Positions 25,270-34,569 of a stretch of DNA of 64,000 bases are shown here, in pieces (position 1 is the stretch's first letter; every line of letters starts with the position of its first letter). Source of the DNA: Paracoccaceae bacterium (lineage in GTDB: Bacteria; Pseudomonadota; Alphaproteobacteria; Rhodobacterales; Rhodobacteraceae). The stretch spans positions 1-64,000 of the forward strand of contig PAQV01000078.1 of NCBI GenBank assembly GCA_002709405.1. The letters run 5' to 3'. Both the position numbers and the translations under genes were made by a program. The notes beneath the pieces were generated by a model. It did not search any database, had not been told where the DNA came from, and saw only the letters and a list, made by a program, of their open reading frames with translations.

Positions 25270-25479
25270 ATGATGATAGTGACACGAGGGCTGGTCGATC
25301 TCGACAGCCGCAGGACAACGGTTTCGACTCTGGAAAGCCGATTGCGTCGGCAGGCTGCCAATCGGCAGTCGGCACCATCCCCGGGCCCGTTGGCGGGCAC
25401 ACCCGCATCGGGCGACCCGATCGGGCCGTCCGGTGGCGACGGGTCCGGCCCGACGGCTTGCCGGGACCTGACCCCATGA
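25270..25479 (+). CDS. Small hypothetical protein (69 aa)
   Basis: MMIVTRGLVDLDSRRTTVST starts a 69-residue frame whose second half is proline/glycine-rich and probably disordered. Support is mainly positional: its stop overlaps the start of the zinc-ribbon gene as ATGA, which implies coupling. The sequence itself is not recognised and could be a leader-type reading frame. Confidence 0.42.
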   Translation: MMIVTRGLVDLDSRRTTVSTLESRLRRQAANRQSAPSPGPLAGTPASGDPIGPSGGDGSGPTACRDLTP

Positions 25480-25688
25480 CGAAAACCACGGATCTGCTCG
25501 GCGAGATCTCCAGGCCCCGCGACGATGTTCCGGCTCAGCGCAGCTGCCTGCGATGCCGGGCCGAATTCTGGAGCGACGGTTTCGGCCAGCGCATTTGTGG
25601 CCATTGCAAGAAAAGTTCGGAGTGGCGTTCGTCCGCCCCGATCGGATACGGACAAGGCCGGCGCCGGGGCGCCGCCCGGTCTTCGTGA
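25476..25688 (+). CDS. Small zinc-ribbon-like protein (70 aa)
   Basis: A 70-residue protein with two CxxC pairs in CLRCRAEFWSDGFGQRICGH and the following CKK, the spacing of a minimal zinc ribbon. Similar tiny proteins (CLRC..F.S.GFGERIC..C) are common in alphaproteobacteria, and their function is not established. The N-terminal 20 residues are polar and the C-terminus is arginine-rich. It overlaps the preceding gene by four bases and ends nine bases before the transglutaminase gene, so the three are likely one operon. Confidence 0.72.
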   Translation: MTKTTDLLGEISRPRDDVPAQRSCLRCRAEFWSDGFGQRICGHCKKSSEWRSSAPIGYGQGRRRGAARSS

Positions 25689-25697
25689 AAGCCATCC

Positions 25698-26585
25698 ATG
25701 CCAGTCCTGACGGTGACCCATGTCACCACTTACCGTTACCGATCCGCCGTCCGGCTCGGCCCGCACCGGCTGATGTTGCGCCCGCGCGAGAGCCGGGCCC
25801 TGACGCTGAACAGGTTCGATCTGTTCGTCATGCCGCCGGCGCGCGTCTACTGGTTCAGGGATGCCTCGGCCAATGACATCGCCACGGCCACCTTCGATGC
25901 ACCCACGGACACCCTGTCGATCCGGTCACGCGCGATTGTCACGCTCCCGGACAACCCCTGGAATGACGCGGCTATCGCCGGTTTCGCGACCACCTACCCG
26001 TTCTCCTACACGCCCGACGAACTGGCCTGCCTCGGCCTGCTGACCGTGCCGCAATACGCGGATCGCGCGGGGCGGCTTGCAGTTTGGGTCAAAGGCTTCA
26101 TCGCGAGACACCCGACAGGCACACTGGCACTACTCAGCGACATCAACACCGGTATCTCTCAGCGCATCGCCTACCAGTCTCGCGCGGCGGAGGGCACGCA
26201 GGGGCCGCTGGAAACCCTCGACCGGGGATGGGGATCATGCCGCGACTTCGCCGTTCTCTTCGCCGAAGCGGTGCGAACGCTCGGTCTCGGCGCGCGCATT
26301 GTCTCAGGTTACCTACACGATCCCGGCGGGGCTGGCCCGGACGCCGTGGCACTGGACACCACCCATGCCTGGGTGGATGTTTTCCTGCCCGGCGCGGGCT
26401 GGATCGCTTTCGACCCGACAAACCGCAAAGTCGCGCCGAACACCCTTGTCCCGGTCGCCGTGGCGCGGGGAATAAGGCAGGTCGCTCCGGTCACGGGCAG
26501 CTTCAGCAGCCTGACCGCCGCGGCTCATACAATGGACGTGGCCGTTAGCGTGCGGGAGACACTTGCGACCGGGGCAGCCATCTGA
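25698..26585 (+). CDS. Transglutaminase-like cysteine protease family protein
   Basis: A 295-residue protein with the N-terminal beta domain typical of the family (VTHVTTYRYRSAVRLGPHRL, MLRPRES) and a complete catalytic core: Cys in GWGSCRDFAVLFAEA (about residue 180), His in TTHAWVDVFLPGAGW (about 220) and Asp in IAFDPTNRK (about 235). Bacterial members are usually cytoplasmic or periplasmic proteases or amidases, not true cross-linkers. They are often encoded with an alpha-E protein and an ATP-grasp protein, both absent here. It is the last gene of the + strand run; 26586-26783 after it holds nothing clear before IS debris. Confidence 0.9.
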   Translation: MPVLTVTHVTTYRYRSAVRLGPHRLMLRPRESRALTLNRFDLFVMPPARVYWFRDASANDIATATFDAPTDTLSIRSRAIVTLPDNPWNDAAIAGFATTYPFSYTPDELACLGLLTVPQYADRAGRLAVWVKGFIARHPTGTLALLSDINTGISQRIAYQSRAAEGTQGPLETLDRGWGSCRDFAVLFAEAVRTLGLGARIVSGYLHDPGGAGPDAVALDTTHAWVDVFLPGAGWIAFDPTNRKVAPNTLVPVAVARGIRQVAPVTGSFSSLTAAAHTMDVAVSVRETLATGAAI

Positions 26586-26783
26586 GCTCGCTGCGCCTTG
26601 CACGGACAAGCTGAGACGGGCGCGCCCACCGATCCGCGCCGCAAATGATTTTGCCCGGGTCCTCCATCGCCCTTGTTCCGAAGATCGCAAGTCCCTTTGT
26701 TCCCTGCAGCAAAGCATCATCCTTCGACCTTCTGTTTCTTTACCGCTTCAATTGTTCCCGAGACGGGACTGGGCCGGGCCGGC

Positions 26784-27066
26784 TGGATCATCAAATCCCC
26801 TCGATCCGCCGTTTCCGGATCACGAAGGCGGAAAACGGACCGATCCTGTGCCACCACAACCGCACCGTTTCGTGGCTGATGTCGATGCCGGGCTCTGACA
26901 GCAGATCTACGACAATCCGGAGCGTCAACGGGAAGCGGGTTTACTTCATGACCGGCGCCGGATGATCTCCGGGCTGGTCTTGAAATATTTGAACTGACCG
27001 CGTTTCGTTATCGGGGGACGCGACCCGAGCCCCCTTCCCTGACGCAAGCCAATTCCCCTTCACAGA
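26784..27066 (-). pseudogene. IS6-family remnant: transposase N-terminus and right end
   Basis: The DNA follows the intact element (51.47-52.27 kb) closely from the IRKRRIEG region through the start codon to the end of the IS, with substitutions and frame-breaking changes. The stretch coding for SPEIIRRRS and the preceding leader (GGGGGCTCGGGTCGCGTCCC on the minus strand) are recognisable. The terminal inverted repeat is degraded. It adjoins the left side of the toxin locus. Confidence 0.8.
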
Positions 27067-27069
27067 GCC

Positions 27070-27150
27070 CCTCGGGCTTGTGCTTCTTTGGGAGCAGTCC
27101 TTCATCCTCCATCTGGCTGGACAGCTTACCCCAGGGAAGGCCATTTTTCA
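27070..27150 (-). pseudogene. Possible IS3-family 5'-end remnant
   Basis: On the minus strand, a sequence with a TGGGGTAAGCTGTCC leader and then codons for PKKHKPE resembles the left end of IS3-type elements, whose first protein starts MPKK.HKPEEI. The frame is lost as soon as the IS6 remnant begins, as if the IS6 copy had inserted into it. Confidence 0.35.
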
Positions 27151-27182
27151 GGAGGCCGGCCGCGGTACAGGATAAAGTGTCA

Positions 27183-27210
27183 CCCCCGCCCGACATCGAT
27201 GGTGCGGGGG
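27183..27210 (-). terminator. GC-rich hairpin just after the TcB-TcC gene
   Basis: CCCCCGC (27183-27189) and GCGGGGG (27204-27210) form a perfect 7-bp stem with a 14-base loop, starting three bases after the stop codon of the toxin gene. There is no T run, so intrinsic termination is uncertain. Confidence 0.3.
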
Positions 27211-27212
27211 GA

Positions 27213-30200
27213 TCAGCGAGGCCTGAAACGATATTTTTTCGCGGGCTTATGTCGGACGGGCCTCTTTTTCAGACGCTGCTGCGGCGTCCTTTTCCACTTC
27301 CAATAGGCAGTACTGGATCCCGACTTCGCCTCGCGCTTCATCGCGTTGGCTTTGAGAACACGCAACGAAGGCGCGCGCCGGCCCGTGGTGGGCGTTCCGG
27401 CCGGGATCGAATACCCGGTCGCGCCGTCCTCGAGTTTCAGCCAGGCGAACTGTCCTGTCGGGTTCGGTGTGGCATCCAGATTGATCCCATGCGTCCTGGC
27501 GAAGCTGCGCTTCATCAAGCCGACGACCCCTGCTATTTCACGGGTGTAGATCGAGCGGTCGTTGCCCGAGGAAATGAGATGGAACAAGCCCTCGTGCGTC
27601 CCGATGAAACCGCTTCTCGATGAGCCACGCGTCGCCATGGCGAAATTGTCGGTCGTCACCGCAAGGTTGGGACGCAGTTTCTTGTAGATCAGGTGATGCA
27701 GCTCGAACGGACGCGGCCCTTCGTGTGACGAGAAGTCGATGTTCGGAAACTCCTTTTCGACCGTCCTGTTGAATTTGGTCCGCATCGTCTTGTAGGCGTT
27801 GCGCTGATCCGAAGGCATGCCCTGATCCTTCGATCCCGCGTTCCGCAGGGCGGTCGCAAGCGTCTCGTTCGCGGCGGACAAGGCGCCGACGAAACGGTCG
27901 AAGATCTCCAGGATCTTCTCCTGTAGCTGAGACGAGAACTCCGCGGTTTCGTCAAGGAAAAGAGATTTCTTGTTGTAGGCCTCGTTGAAGATCTCGTTTG
28001 CGATCTGCGTCGACTCGTCCAGTTCCTTGACCATCATGTACCGCACGCTTTGGAACAGCTCGGCCTCATCGTCGGGGTTCATTCCGGTCGGATCGAACAA
28101 CGTGACGGGGTTGTTGTCGGCGAACTCGTAGAGGTTGATCCGGTCGACGGTTCCCGCTGGGTCGCAAGACAGCCATCGACCCAGCCAGGGGGGATAATAG
28201 CGCTGGCCGTAGTAGTAGAACCCGGTTGCACCGTCGCGCTCCTTGCCCATGTAGCGGTCGCGCTTGTCCTTCGCCTCTCCGGCCGCGTCCTCGGCCAGAA
28301 AGGCCGACCCTCCGAAGGGTAGAAACTCCTGGTAGGTAATGCGCCGCCCGGCGGCATCGGTTTCCTGCGATACGCTCTGCTGCGGATCGACCATTTGGTA
28401 GCGCCAGGTCGGAGCGGCGGCCGACGCGCCCGACCAGCTTCGCATCAGCGCCACGTTGCGCCCGGCCATTTGCAAGGTCAGGGTGTGCCGCACGTCGCCC
28501 TTTTCCTTGCCGTTCCGCAGGGTGCGCCTTAGCTCGTATCCGCCGACGCAGACCGTTACCTCCGTCTCGGTCGCGCCCCCCGACAAAGTGCGCCGGTTCG
28601 CGCGCAGAACCCGCGAGCCCGCCGCGTCGTAAAGGTAGAATTCGGCGTCGTCCGCGTCGCCGTTTCGCGTCACGATATGAGCGCGTATCAAGCGGTTGCC
28701 CTCATCCCAGGCCAGCGACGAGACACCTTCCGTGGCCGTCATGTTGCCGTCGGGATCGTAGGATCCGTCAGCCAGCCGGTTCGAGCCCGCCGCGATCTTG
28801 TGTTCCTGCGTCCACCCCTGCCGCGAGGTGTGCCGGAGCCGGATCAGGTTGCCGCCATCGTCGTAGGAATAGGTCTCTTCGAACCGCTCCAGTTTGGCCC
28901 TGTCCGCGATATTGGGCGGACAGAATCCGATGACCCCGGACCGGCCGTCCGCCTGTGCTCCGGGCCCTTGCCGCCCGTCCGCCGCGCGCAGGCGATAGAG
29001 CGCATCGTAGCGATAACTCGATATGGGCGACACCTTCTGGTTGTAGCAGAACACTGTCTCCCATGAAGTATCGCTCTTGATCACCACGTTGCCTTGTGGG
29101 TCGTAGGTGAAATTGAGGCTTTGCAGCGTCTCCGTCTCCGTCTTCGTCCCCGGCCCCATGGTGTCGATCCGTTGGATCAGTTCGGTGGTAACCTCGTGCG
29201 TGATCCGCGTACGGGTGCCGTTGGCGAAGTCCAGCGCGCGCATAGCCCCGTAAGCGGTGTAGTCGGTCGCCGAGATCACGTCCTCGGCGGCTTTTCCCGG
29301 CCGCTTCAGACGCAGTTTCACCGGGTGATCGGCGCGGTCGCGCAGGGTCTCGGTCTCGCATCCGTCCGGTGTGGTTTCGAAGACGATGCGCCCGGCTGCG
29401 TCGCGCGCATAGCCGGTGACATAGGCCGCCTCTTCCGCGACGGCCTTGCGCGCCGCCTGGGTCCAGTTCGGCAACCTGTCGAAGTCGGCCCGCACGTGCC
29501 GGGCCTCGATCAGCGCCTCGCCGGTCAGCGCATAGGAAGACGTGACGACCAGCCCCGCACCATCATAGTGCCGGATCACCATGCCGTTGAGGTTGCGCCC
29601 GGCCCCACCGGACGCGCCCTCGCCATAGACCAGCAGTTGCGCCAGCCGGTCCTTCCGCGCGTCCGGGTCGCGCACCCGGGTCTCCGTCGCCCGTCCCAGC
29701 CGGTCGTACCGCGTGGCGATCCGGTGTCCGCGCGCCGTCCAGCCCAGCATCGGGCGATCGAAGGCGTCGGCCAGAGACCGGGCCGGTCCCGCATCCGCGC
29801 TGTCGGTGCCCAGCGGTTCGCCGTCCATCGGCCAGAGATACTCGAAATTCGCCGCCTTCCCGGCGCCGGTGACCTCGGCCCACAGCAGGCGAGGATCGCA
29901 GACGCGCATCTCGCGCCCCTCGACATCGCGCAAGGTCAGGGTCGTCAGGCCAGCATTCCGGAACAGCGACAATACCGCGTCCCCCAGCGCCGCGCCGAGC
30001 GCCGAACGCGCCCTTGCCCGGAAGTCGGGCAGATAGGCGTCGGCCCAAGGGGCCACCCGGGCCGACCTGACGGTTGCTCCCTCCGGCTGGAGATAGCCCA
30101 GGTCCAGCAGGCGGGTCATCAACTTGGCCCCGGTCGTCCCGTGCGCTGCGGCGATCTCCTCCAAAGTCTCGGCGGTCACCGCGCCCAGCAGATCGCGCCG

Positions 30201-33200
30201 CAGCCGCACGGTCGCGCCCAGCGGGTCGAGAACCGCCCGCTCCGGCGTGTCGAAGAACGGCAGCGTCTGCTCCAGCGCTGTCTTCTCGCACTCATCTTCT
30301 GGCGTCTTCGGCGTCTTGGGGAACGACTTGAAGAAGGGCGCATCGCGGATCGTGTCGTTGCGATCCCACCGCGTGACCTCCCACGGCGCGTAGGCGACCC
30401 GCTCCAGAAACCCCTTCGGTGTAACGAATTCGATCATCCGCCCCAGCCCGTCATAGCGAAAGCGGCGGGGCTGGGGCGCGCCCGGCTCGGGCACCGGGCT
30501 GTATGCGGCGGTGTCCGCGAAATAGGGGCGCCAGGATTCCAGCACCATCCCCTTGTTGTTGCGCCGCACCAGACCCGACACGATGAACCGTCGCGGCGCG
30601 GCCATCTCCCGGGACCCTGCAACAGTCTCCGGCTCGGTCTCGATCCGCAGGTCCACCTCCTGCCCGGTGCCATCGAAATGCCGGATCTCGACGCTGATCG
30701 GCCCCTTGCCCGCCGCTTCGCCGCCCCTCAGGAACCGCTGCCGCGTTACGTAGATCGCACGCAGCGGCTGGCCGTGCGCGGCCCACGCCTGCGTGTCGAA
30801 CAGCTCGAAGCGCGAGATACGCTCGACAAATCGCGCCGGATCGGCCAGCACCTCGTCGAAATCCGGACCCGGCACGGGCGTGGACCGGCTCAACGGCTCG
30901 TCGCCTGCCGGCGCCCCGTTTTCGGTGCCGTAAAGCGTCTGTCGCGTGGCGAGGCCCAGCGGCGAGAATGCCGTCTCGGTCTCGTTGTCGTTCACGTCGG
31001 TCAGGCGGGCGATCTGCAGCGCCTGCCAATCCCAGTCCGCCCGCGTCACCAGCGCGGTAGAGCCATCCAGCACCTGCCGCACAGCCACCGGAACGATCCA
31101 CTGCGGGTCGTACGCCACCTCGGTCGTGGGGTTGAGCGCCCCCGCCGGATCGACGCCCTCGAACGCGCCATCCGTCCGGATCGGCAGGAAATGCGCCTCC
31201 GACGCTTCGGCGTAGTGCTGGATCAGCCCGCGCCGCCACCAGTACCCGTTCGCCTTCTCGAAGCCGCCGTCGTCTGAGAGCAAAATGTCGTCGACCCGCG
31301 TCCCGAAGGCGAATTCGACAAGGTGCACGGGAAAGGCGGCCTGAGCCACATGGTGCACCAACGCCTGCGGGCCGCTCCGCCCCGGCTCGGTGCCCGAAAG
31401 ACCTTCGTTCCAGTAGTGGCACCTGGCCCAGCTGCGCAGCTCTGCCTGTCGGGTGCCGGGAGTGGGCGCGGTGCCATAGGGGATGGTGTCGGCCAGCGCC
31501 TTGGCCGACTGCACCAGCAGTTCGGCACGACTGAAATAGCGTCCCGTCGATGCCAGACCGTGCAGCCGGTACGCCCGCTCCTGATCGCTCAGCCCGATCA
31601 GGCGCCAGGGCTCCGCCGCTGTCTCCGGGTGGTCGATGCTGGTGGAGACCTGCAGCAGGATCCGCGGCGCGGCCTGTTCGGGCGCCACGGTCCGCGCCTT
31701 TCCGTCGCGCCGCCCGTAGCTGACGGTGATGGACCGGCGCACCCCGCCCCAGCGGTCGACCTCCAGCACGGCTGTCTGGTCGATCCGCGGATCGTCGGCA
31801 CGCCGCTCGTAGGTCGCTTTCACGCCGCCGGCGGTATAGGCGAAGACAACCGCAAGGCCGCCTGGCCCGACGCCCTGTTCCAGGCGCAGCGCGGTGGTCA
31901 TATCCTCGACCGTCAGTGGAATGTCCTCTTGCGGCGTGCCGTCGCGTTGGTAGATCTCGCGCCGGATCGGATGCCCCGCCAGAACGCGCCAGGCCTGCTG
32001 CTGCAGCGGCCCGTCACCGTCCTCGATGGGGTGGTCGGGTTCCACGGCAGGCGGGCTCGGCGCGTCGGCGTCGCCCTGCCAGAACTCGGCCGCCCGCGCC
32101 GCATCGAGCGCCCGTGATTCTTGCGGTGACCCGGTGTGATACCAGGTCCGCGTCAGAACCGGCGGTACAAAGTCGTCCGGCTCCGGCGGCGTCAGTCCCG
32201 CACCCGAGCAGACCGCGACATGGTCTGCCAGCTCCAACGAATCCCAGCTGTCGACGCGGGCAAACCCCTCGAACTCCCGGTCCATGCCCGAGAACGTCCC
32301 GTCGCGGTAACGATAGCGCGCCGTCGTCAGGCATCCCGCGATCACGTCGATCGACCGCACCTGCGCCACCACCGCCATCGAGCGGTAAAGCCGCGTCACC
32401 CAGGGCCGACCCTCGGCCCGGTCCCGGAGCGCCTCGGCCGCCGAGGTCGTGTAGTCAAACTCGAGCGTCCGCCCGGCGCCGGTGTCGACCGTGCGCAGCA
32501 TCCAAGGCCGGCATCCGCCTGCGAGGTCGAGCAGGAAGTGGCGCGGTCGCGGCCCCAGTACGGTCAGCAGCAGACTGGCGGTTCCCGTCCCCTTGATGTC
32601 GGCCACGCGCACCCGGCAAAGCTGTGTGAACGGCACCGGCAGCGTCAGCGTCAGCGGCTCCGAGAACCGCTCGCCGCCCTGATTGAACCAGATCGTCAGC
32701 TCGGCATCGCCCATCTGGAAAAGATCGGCGGTCCCCGTCCCGTCCAGATCCGCCAGGAACACGGCCCGCGCGTCAAGTCTTGATCCGAACGTAGGGGCAC
32801 CTGCGATCCGCCGCGCCGCGCCGAACCGGCCGTGCCCGAGGCAGGGCCAGAAGGTTACCTCCCCGGGCCGGATCCGAACCCGGTGCGAAAGCCCGTCGCC
32901 TAGCACGTCGGCATAGGTCAGGATCTCGGCCGCGCCGCCGCTGCGCGCCAAGGGCAGGTCCGGCGGCGCGGCCGCGAGACGCGGGGCCGCGAACCCCTCC
33001 GACCCTTCGGACCGACAGACGACTGTCCCGCGCCGCGTCAGGACGGCCAAATCAGCCAGCCCCGACCCGTCCAGGTCGATCCACTCGGCGACGCCGCTGC
33101 CGAGCTCCGTCGGCACGCCTTCGAACCGGCGGAATGGCTCTGCCGTGCCGCCCCGGTCCAGCGTCCAGGCCCCCGCCATGGCGGGCACCGCCTGCACCAA

Positions 33201-34565
33201 CGCGGGCTGCCCGTCGCCCGACAGCGAGGTGATCGACAGGCCGGGCGTCCGCAGGTCGCGCGCGATCGGCACCGTGGGCGGCACCACCGGCCCGGAGAAC
33301 CGCCCATCGCCGATATTGCGCCAGTAAAGCGTCGTAGTCGCGTCGCTGTAAAGGATGCCGGGCACACCCTGCCCGTCGAGGTCGACCGGTAGGTAGTCGC
33401 CCTGCGCCAGATCCCCAAGAAACCGAGCGCCTGGATCCAGGAACACTTCCTCGAAGCCCTTTGCCTGCGGCGCATATCCGGAGTAGTCGAACCGCACCGG
33501 CGGCAGGCTCTGCGATTGCGTCGCCTGGTCGTCGGTCCGATGTCCCCGCTCCGTCACCGCTTCCAGCAACGACAGGCCGCAGTGTCGGCCTTGCCCCGCC
33601 TCCGCCGGGCGGTAGTCGAACAGCCAGTCCCGCGTCAGCGTCTCTGCGCCGCCGTTCAACGCCGGGAACCGCCTGTAGAGCCTCAGCGCCGCGCACCGCC
33701 GCAACGTGCGCAAGGCGAACCCGGCGCGGCAGCTGGTGAACGGATCGGGCCGCTCCTCGCCGCCATAGTCGAAGCGAAGGTCCATCGCCCAGCGCTCGCT
33801 CCCGCTCTCGACGTAGTTGCCCCACCGGATCGAGACCGGATAGCGGTTGGCATCCTCCGGCCCGTGACTGTCATAGACGTAGTGTGTCCGGTTGCCCGTC
33901 GCGTCCACCAGGCTCTCGATCTTCCACTCGAAGATCCGCGCCGGATCGTCCGGGTCCGCAACCCGCGCCTCTCTGGTGCTGCCGAAAAGCACCGTCGCGT
34001 TCTCGTTGGTCCGCTCCAGCCAGTGGCCGGTTCCGTCATCCAGCCGCGTCCACCGCTCGATCCGCACGAACGCGCCCTCAGCACGCGGCCGGTACGCCTG
34101 CACCCGCCACTCCGGGTCCGAGGCCGGCTCCAGCCGCGCGCCCGGCACCGGCACCAGCAGCCCATAGGCGCCATGCACGAACCCGTCACTGTCGTCGTAC
34201 TGCGGCACCCCCAGCGCGGTGCGCCGGGTGATCGAACCCAGCGCCAGCGCGAATCCCTGCCCAAACAGCCCGTTTCCCCCGCCCGAGCTGTAGGCCAGCG
34301 CCAGGTCGGGCCTGCTCCCCCGGATATCGGGCAGGTCCAGAGGCAACGTGTATTCCGCAGCGCCGGAGTACCCTCCGCCGGTCGCCTCGCCACCGACCGC
34401 GCCCAGCCCCCCGCCAGTCTGCGGTGCGGAAAGCGTCGTCGCTCTGATACGCGGGCCGCCGTCCCCCTCGGGTCCGGGCGCCCCGATGCCGACCGCACCG
34501 GACAACATGTCCCTGGACGGGGCCGGATCCTGGCCCAGCGCGGGCGCCTTCGGCGGCCCGTCCAC
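27213..34565 (-). CDS. Tc toxin TcB-TcC fusion (SpvB/RHS) with C-terminal effector domain
   Basis: A single 2450-residue protein combining the two cocoon-forming parts of an ABC (Tc) toxin. An SpvB domain occupies about residues 60-340 (YTLPLDLPDIRGSRPDLALA, GLFGQGFALALGSITRR). FG-GAP/propeller-like TcB repeats lie at 480-640 (DLDGSGLADLAVL, LADLDGTGTADLF), followed by the TcB middle/C region and RHS repeats. The RHS core ends at GRWLSCDPAG (D2135) ... NNPVTLFDPTGM (D2158), the aspartyl self-cleavage region of TcC proteins. About 288 residues follow as the effector. The start is GTG four bases after the TcA stop. TcB and TcC are separate genes in the best-known systems; here they are joined. 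The protein should encase the toxin and load it onto TcA. Confidence 0.92.
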   Translation of the reverse strand: MDGPPKAPALGQDPAPSRDMLSGAVGIGAPGPEGDGGPRIRATTLSAPQTGGGLGAVGGEATGGGYSGAAEYTLPLDLPDIRGSRPDLALAYSSGGGNGLFGQGFALALGSITRRTALGVPQYDDSDGFVHGAYGLLVPVPGARLEPASDPEWRVQAYRPRAEGAFVRIERWTRLDDGTGHWLERTNENATVLFGSTREARVADPDDPARIFEWKIESLVDATGNRTHYVYDSHGPEDANRYPVSIRWGNYVESGSERWAMDLRFDYGGEERPDPFTSCRAGFALRTLRRCAALRLYRRFPALNGGAETLTRDWLFDYRPAEAGQGRHCGLSLLEAVTERGHRTDDQATQSQSLPPVRFDYSGYAPQAKGFEEVFLDPGARFLGDLAQGDYLPVDLDGQGVPGILYSDATTTLYWRNIGDGRFSGPVVPPTVPIARDLRTPGLSITSLSGDGQPALVQAVPAMAGAWTLDRGGTAEPFRRFEGVPTELGSGVAEWIDLDGSGLADLAVLTRRGTVVCRSEGSEGFAAPRLAAAPPDLPLARSGGAAEILTYADVLGDGLSHRVRIRPGEVTFWPCLGHGRFGAARRIAGAPTFGSRLDARAVFLADLDGTGTADLFQMGDAELTIWFNQGGERFSEPLTLTLPVPFTQLCRVRVADIKGTGTASLLLTVLGPRPRHFLLDLAGGCRPWMLRTVDTGAGRTLEFDYTTSAAEALRDRAEGRPWVTRLYRSMAVVAQVRSIDVIAGCLTTARYRYRDGTFSGMDREFEGFARVDSWDSLELADHVAVCSGAGLTPPEPDDFVPPVLTRTWYHTGSPQESRALDAARAAEFWQGDADAPSPPAVEPDHPIEDGDGPLQQQAWRVLAGHPIRREIYQRDGTPQEDIPLTVEDMTTALRLEQGVGPGGLAVVFAYTAGGVKATYERRADDPRIDQTAVLEVDRWGGVRRSITVSYGRRDGKARTVAPEQAAPRILLQVSTSIDHPETAAEPWRLIGLSDQERAYRLHGLASTGRYFSRAELLVQSAKALADTIPYGTAPTPGTRQAELRSWARCHYWNEGLSGTEPGRSGPQALVHHVAQAAFPVHLVEFAFGTRVDDILLSDDGGFEKANGYWWRRGLIQHYAEASEAHFLPIRTDGAFEGVDPAGALNPTTEVAYDPQWIVPVAVRQVLDGSTALVTRADWDWQALQIARLTDVNDNETETAFSPLGLATRQTLYGTENGAPAGDEPLSRSTPVPGPDFDEVLADPARFVERISRFELFDTQAWAAHGQPLRAIYVTRQRFLRGGEAAGKGPISVEIRHFDGTGQEVDLRIETEPETVAGSREMAAPRRFIVSGLVRRNNKGMVLESWRPYFADTAAYSPVPEPGAPQPRRFRYDGLGRMIEFVTPKGFLERVAYAPWEVTRWDRNDTIRDAPFFKSFPKTPKTPEDECEKTALEQTLPFFDTPERAVLDPLGATVRLRRDLLGAVTAETLEEIAAAHGTTGAKLMTRLLDLGYLQPEGATVRSARVAPWADAYLPDFRARARSALGAALGDAVLSLFRNAGLTTLTLRDVEGREMRVCDPRLLWAEVTGAGKAANFEYLWPMDGEPLGTDSADAGPARSLADAFDRPMLGWTARGHRIATRYDRLGRATETRVRDPDARKDRLAQLLVYGEGASGGAGRNLNGMVIRHYDGAGLVVTSSYALTGEALIEARHVRADFDRLPNWTQAARKAVAEEAAYVTGYARDAAGRIVFETTPDGCETETLRDRADHPVKLRLKRPGKAAEDVISATDYTAYGAMRALDFANGTRTRITHEVTTELIQRIDTMGPGTKTETETLQSLNFTYDPQGNVVIKSDTSWETVFCYNQKVSPISSYRYDALYRLRAADGRQGPGAQADGRSGVIGFCPPNIADRAKLERFEETYSYDDGGNLIRLRHTSRQGWTQEHKIAAGSNRLADGSYDPDGNMTATEGVSSLAWDEGNRLIRAHIVTRNGDADDAEFYLYDAAGSRVLRANRRTLSGGATETEVTVCVGGYELRRTLRNGKEKGDVRHTLTLQMAGRNVALMRSWSGASAAAPTWRYQMVDPQQSVSQETDAAGRRITYQEFLPFGGSAFLAEDAAGEAKDKRDRYMGKERDGATGFYYYGQRYYPPWLGRWLSCDPAGTVDRINLYEFADNNPVTLFDPTGMNPDDEAELFQSVRYMMVKELDESTQIANEIFNEAYNKKSLFLDETAEFSSQLQEKILEIFDRFVGALSAANETLATALRNAGSKDQGMPSDQRNAYKTMRTKFNRTVEKEFPNIDFSSHEGPRPFELHHLIYKKLRPNLAVTTDNFAMATRGSSRSGFIGTHEGLFHLISSGNDRSIYTREIAGVVGLMKRSFARTHGINLDATPNPTGQFAWLKLEDGATGYSIPAGTPTTGRRAPSLRVLKANAMKREAKSGSSTAYWKWKRTPQQRLKKRPVRHKPAKKYRFRPR

Positions 34566-34569
34566 CGGG

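Noticed and set aside
27213..34565. Contact-dependent or type VI RHS effector with a nearby immunity gene
   Set aside because: The SpvB and TcB regions and the adjacent TcA gene identify a Tc toxin. No small immunity-like gene follows the 3' end; only a hairpin and IS debris are there.
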